NCBI RefSeq assembly: GCF_019634845.1
Contig: NZ_JAHCAQ010000007.1
Coordinates: forward strand, 100,368 to 164,367
Source of the DNA: Dokdonella sp.
Lineage (GTDB): Bacteria; Pseudomonadota; Gammaproteobacteria; Xanthomonadales; Rhodanobacteraceae
Reading direction: 5' to 3'
Length of the DNA stretch: 64,000 bases
In this document: positions 62,327-64,000 of the stretch, piece by piece
Layout of the letters: each line of letters begins with the position of its first letter
How positions within the stretch are numbered: position 1 is the first letter of the stretch
Made by a program: the position numbers and the translations under genes
Notes under the pieces: generated by a model
Databases searched by the model: none
The model's input: the letters and a program-made list of their open reading frames with translations, nothing else
What the model was told of the DNA's origin: nothing

Positions 62327-64000
62327 TCAGCGGAACTGGGTGAAGATCGCGGTCGATACCGACGATACCGCCTGCCCACCCGGCGCGTTGCCAGTGGTGG
62401 TGGCCGTGTTGACCACACGCCGCAAGGCCACGTCCGCCGCGGTCAGCACGTAGGTACCCGAGCAGGTCACCGCATCACCCGGCTGGAGCGTACCACCGGC
62501 CAGCGGATTGAATCCGTCGTGGAACAGTTCGTCACCGGGAATCACGCGGAACGGCTGACCACCCACCGTGGTCGGGCTGCAGTGCAGGCTGGCCAGGCGC
62601 GGATCGAACAACTGCACGGTGCTGAGCGGCAGGCTGCCCGGATTGCTGATCGTGAAGTCGTACCACAGCACGTCGCCGACATCACCGTAGTGGTTGCCAT
62701 TGAAGTCCTGACCCAGGGTGACGGTCTTGACCAGGCGGATCAGCGGCACATCGGCGCCGATCGGCGCACAGGCGGCGCTGTCGAGACTGAACGTGCCGCT
62801 GACCGAGGTCTCGTTGTACAGGCCATGACCGGCAGCGCCAGTACAGGCGCCATCGACGAGCGCCGCCGGCTGCACGCCGACCGGAACCGCCACGGTATAG
62901 CTGTGCGTGGCACCAACCGGCAGGCTCACGCCATTGGCCGAGATCTGCACGATCGTGCCGTTGACCGGCGTGAAGCTGCCGCCCGGCAGGCCCGGATTGA
63001 GCGTGCCGGTAGCGGTCGCCGCCACTGCATTGCCCATGAACACCAGTCCGGCATTGGGGAAGCCCAGCGTGTCGGTCAGCGTGTAGCTCACCGCTGCACC
63101 GCCAAGGTTCACCACATCGATCTGGTAGGTCACGGTGTAGGTCGCCGGGCCGGTCGGCACCAGCGAGGCCACCGTCTTGGTCAGGCGCATGTTCGCCGTC
63201 GGCACCACCGCGCAACCGGGTGCCGTGGGCAAGGCCACGCAGTCTGGCGGCGTACCGTCGTTGAGCACCACCGCGTTGCGGATGCTGGTGACGCCGCTCG
63301 GCAACGGATCATCGACGCGCACCGTGAACGTCACTGTGACCAGGCCCGGGTTGACGCCACTCTGCGCCGGCACGTCGACCAGCGTGTCGCAAGCGGTACC
63401 CGCCGCCGCACCATTGGCGCAGGTCCAGATGTTCGGCGAACCGGCGACGTAGGTCGTGTTGGCCGGCACGGTTTCGTTGATGAGCGTGCCGAGCGCGGCG
63501 GTGCCACCCTCGTTGCGTACCGTGATCGTGTAGGTCAGCAGTTCGCCCGGCTCGGCAATGCCGTCGGCAGTGATGCTTTCATCCGACACCGCCTTGGTCA
63601 CCGACAGGTTGGCGGCAGTCGGCGTGATCACGCACTGCGGGCCCGCAGGCGGACACGCCGGCGGCGTGGTGCCGGTCTGGTAGGCGAGGTTGATCACCTG
63701 GGCCACCCCGGCCGGAATCGGACTGGCCACCTGCACCACCACCTGCAGGCTCAGCGTTCCGCCCGCAGGCACGGTCAGACCGCTCCACGTCACCACGCCC
63801 GCGCCGTACGTGCCGCCGTTGTCGGCACTGACGAAGCTGACGTTGGCATCGAGCGGGTCGCTCACGCCGTAACCGGTCACGGCAACGCCGCCGCTGTTGC
63901 TCAGCGTGATCGTGTAGGTCAACTGCTCGCCTGGCTCGGCAATGCCGGTGAGTGTGCCGTTCTCGCCGGTGAGCGTCTTGACGATCGCCACGTTGCCCAC
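62327..64000 (-). CDS. DUF11 repeat secreted protein, 5' end outside window
   Basis: 557 residues visible; the frame runs through the window edge. Repeats of about 115 residues recur: GIAEPGEQLTYTITLSNSGG, GIAEPGELLTYTITVRNEGG, each followed by TVPA-type and TGTTPPACPP-type segments. Near the C-terminus GDELFHDGFNPLAGG carries the F-x-D-G-F motif also seen in two other secreted proteins here. It ends in VNTATTTGNAPGG and lacks a sorting tail, which is on the next gene instead. The repeats DPLDANVSFVSADNGG and DPLDPNVIFVAASNGG of the neighbour show that the two genes are related. Confidence 0.88.
   Translation of the reverse strand: MGNVAIVKTLTGENGTLTGIAEPGEQLTYTITLSNSGGVAVTGYGVSDPLDANVSFVSADNGGTYGAGVVTWSGLTVPAGGTLSLQVVVQVASPIPAGVAQVINLAYQTGTTPPACPPAGPQCVITPTAANLSVTKAVSDESITADGIAEPGELLTYTITVRNEGGTAALGTLINETVPANTTYVAGSPNIWTCANGAAAGTACDTLVDVPAQSGVNPGLVTVTFTVRVDDPLPSGVTSIRNAVVLNDGTPPDCVALPTAPGCAVVPTANMRLTKTVASLVPTGPATYTVTYQIDVVNLGGAAVSYTLTDTLGFPNAGLVFMGNAVAATATGTLNPGLPGGSFTPVNGTIVQISANGVSLPVGATHSYTVAVPVGVQPAALVDGACTGAAGHGLYNETSVSGTFSLDSAACAPIGADVPLIRLVKTVTLGQDFNGNHYGDVGDVLWYDFTISNPGSLPLSTVQLFDPRLASLHCSPTTVGGQPFRVIPGDELFHDGFNPLAGGTLQPGDAVTCSGTYVLTAADVALRRVVNTATTTGNAPGGQAVSSVSTAIFTQFR

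Noticed and set aside
60073-62343. A 756-codon plus-strand frame opposite the DUF11 gene
   Set aside because: Antisense of a clear repeat protein; Arg/Ala/Gly-rich shadow.

Overview
The window is GC-rich (roughly 70 % by eye) and carries a gene order that points to a gammaproteobacterium of the order Lysobacterales (Xanthomonadales), perhaps Rhodanobacteraceae. The main clues are engB / cytochrome c4 / two tandem dsbA / endonuclease, tsaD divergent from rpsU-yqeY-dnaG, a short folK next to folB, DUF3011 proteins, an OMR-type TonB receptor and abundant secreted DUF11/FG-GAP proteins. The family assignment is inference. No tRNA, rRNA, CRISPR array or insertion sequence was found.

Region 1 (about 1-25.1 kb) is a surface-polysaccharide locus with a biosynthetic gene cluster inside it. 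The plus strand opens with the end of an asparagine-synthase-type amidotransferase, then a Wzy/WaaL-like membrane protein and a MurJ/MviN-type flippase. Two paralogous secreted proteins follow, flanking a DUF218 (YdcF/ElyC) gene. The minus-strand block 7565-22661 then reads, in transcription order: cupin_8 oxygenase, free-standing A-PCP protein, KS-AT-ACP-aminotransferase-C-A-PCP megasynthase, two alpha/beta-hydrolase-fold proteins, a GINT1-like glycosyltransferase and galE. Five successive gene junctions are 4-base ATGA overlaps. The A-domain pocket residues read as proline (loading) and glycine (second), the AT carries the malonyl HAFH motif, and the aminotransferase should convert the beta-ketone to an amine. 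I therefore infer a prolyl - C2 (beta-amino) - glycyl chain. There is no thioesterase, and the two hydrolases resemble those of exosortase-A polysaccharide loci. Together with a glycosyltransferase and galE this suggests that the peptide-polyketide may decorate a glycan. This is the most novel item in the window. A TIGR03013-like priming sugar transferase (23.6-25.0 kb) closes the locus.

Region 2 (25.3-34.3 kb) has glmS translationally coupled to a SMUG1-like uracil-DNA glycosylase. After these comes an accessory stretch: a P-domain/FG-GAP secreted protein, a frameshifted pseudogene copy of the small gene at 33320-33592, a DUF3011 protein and three small secreted proteins of unknown function. 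A LOG-family nucleotide hydrolase ends the region.

Region 3 (34.3-60.1 kb) is mostly conserved housekeeping: TfoX C-terminal protein, free methionine-R-sulfoxide reductase, bioD, a polytopic membrane protein, gshA, engB, cytochrome c4, two DsbA proteins, an endonuclease-family protein, a TonB receptor, slt, a CPA antiporter, cca, midA-like methyltransferase, pteridine reductase, folK/folB, a lipoprotein esterase, DUF6159, tsaD, rpsU, yqeY and dnaG.

Region 4 (60.2-64 kb) holds two tandem minus-strand DUF11 repeat proteins. The first ends in an IPTL-CTERM-like sorting tail, and the second runs off the window edge. rpoD, which usually follows dnaG, is absent here.
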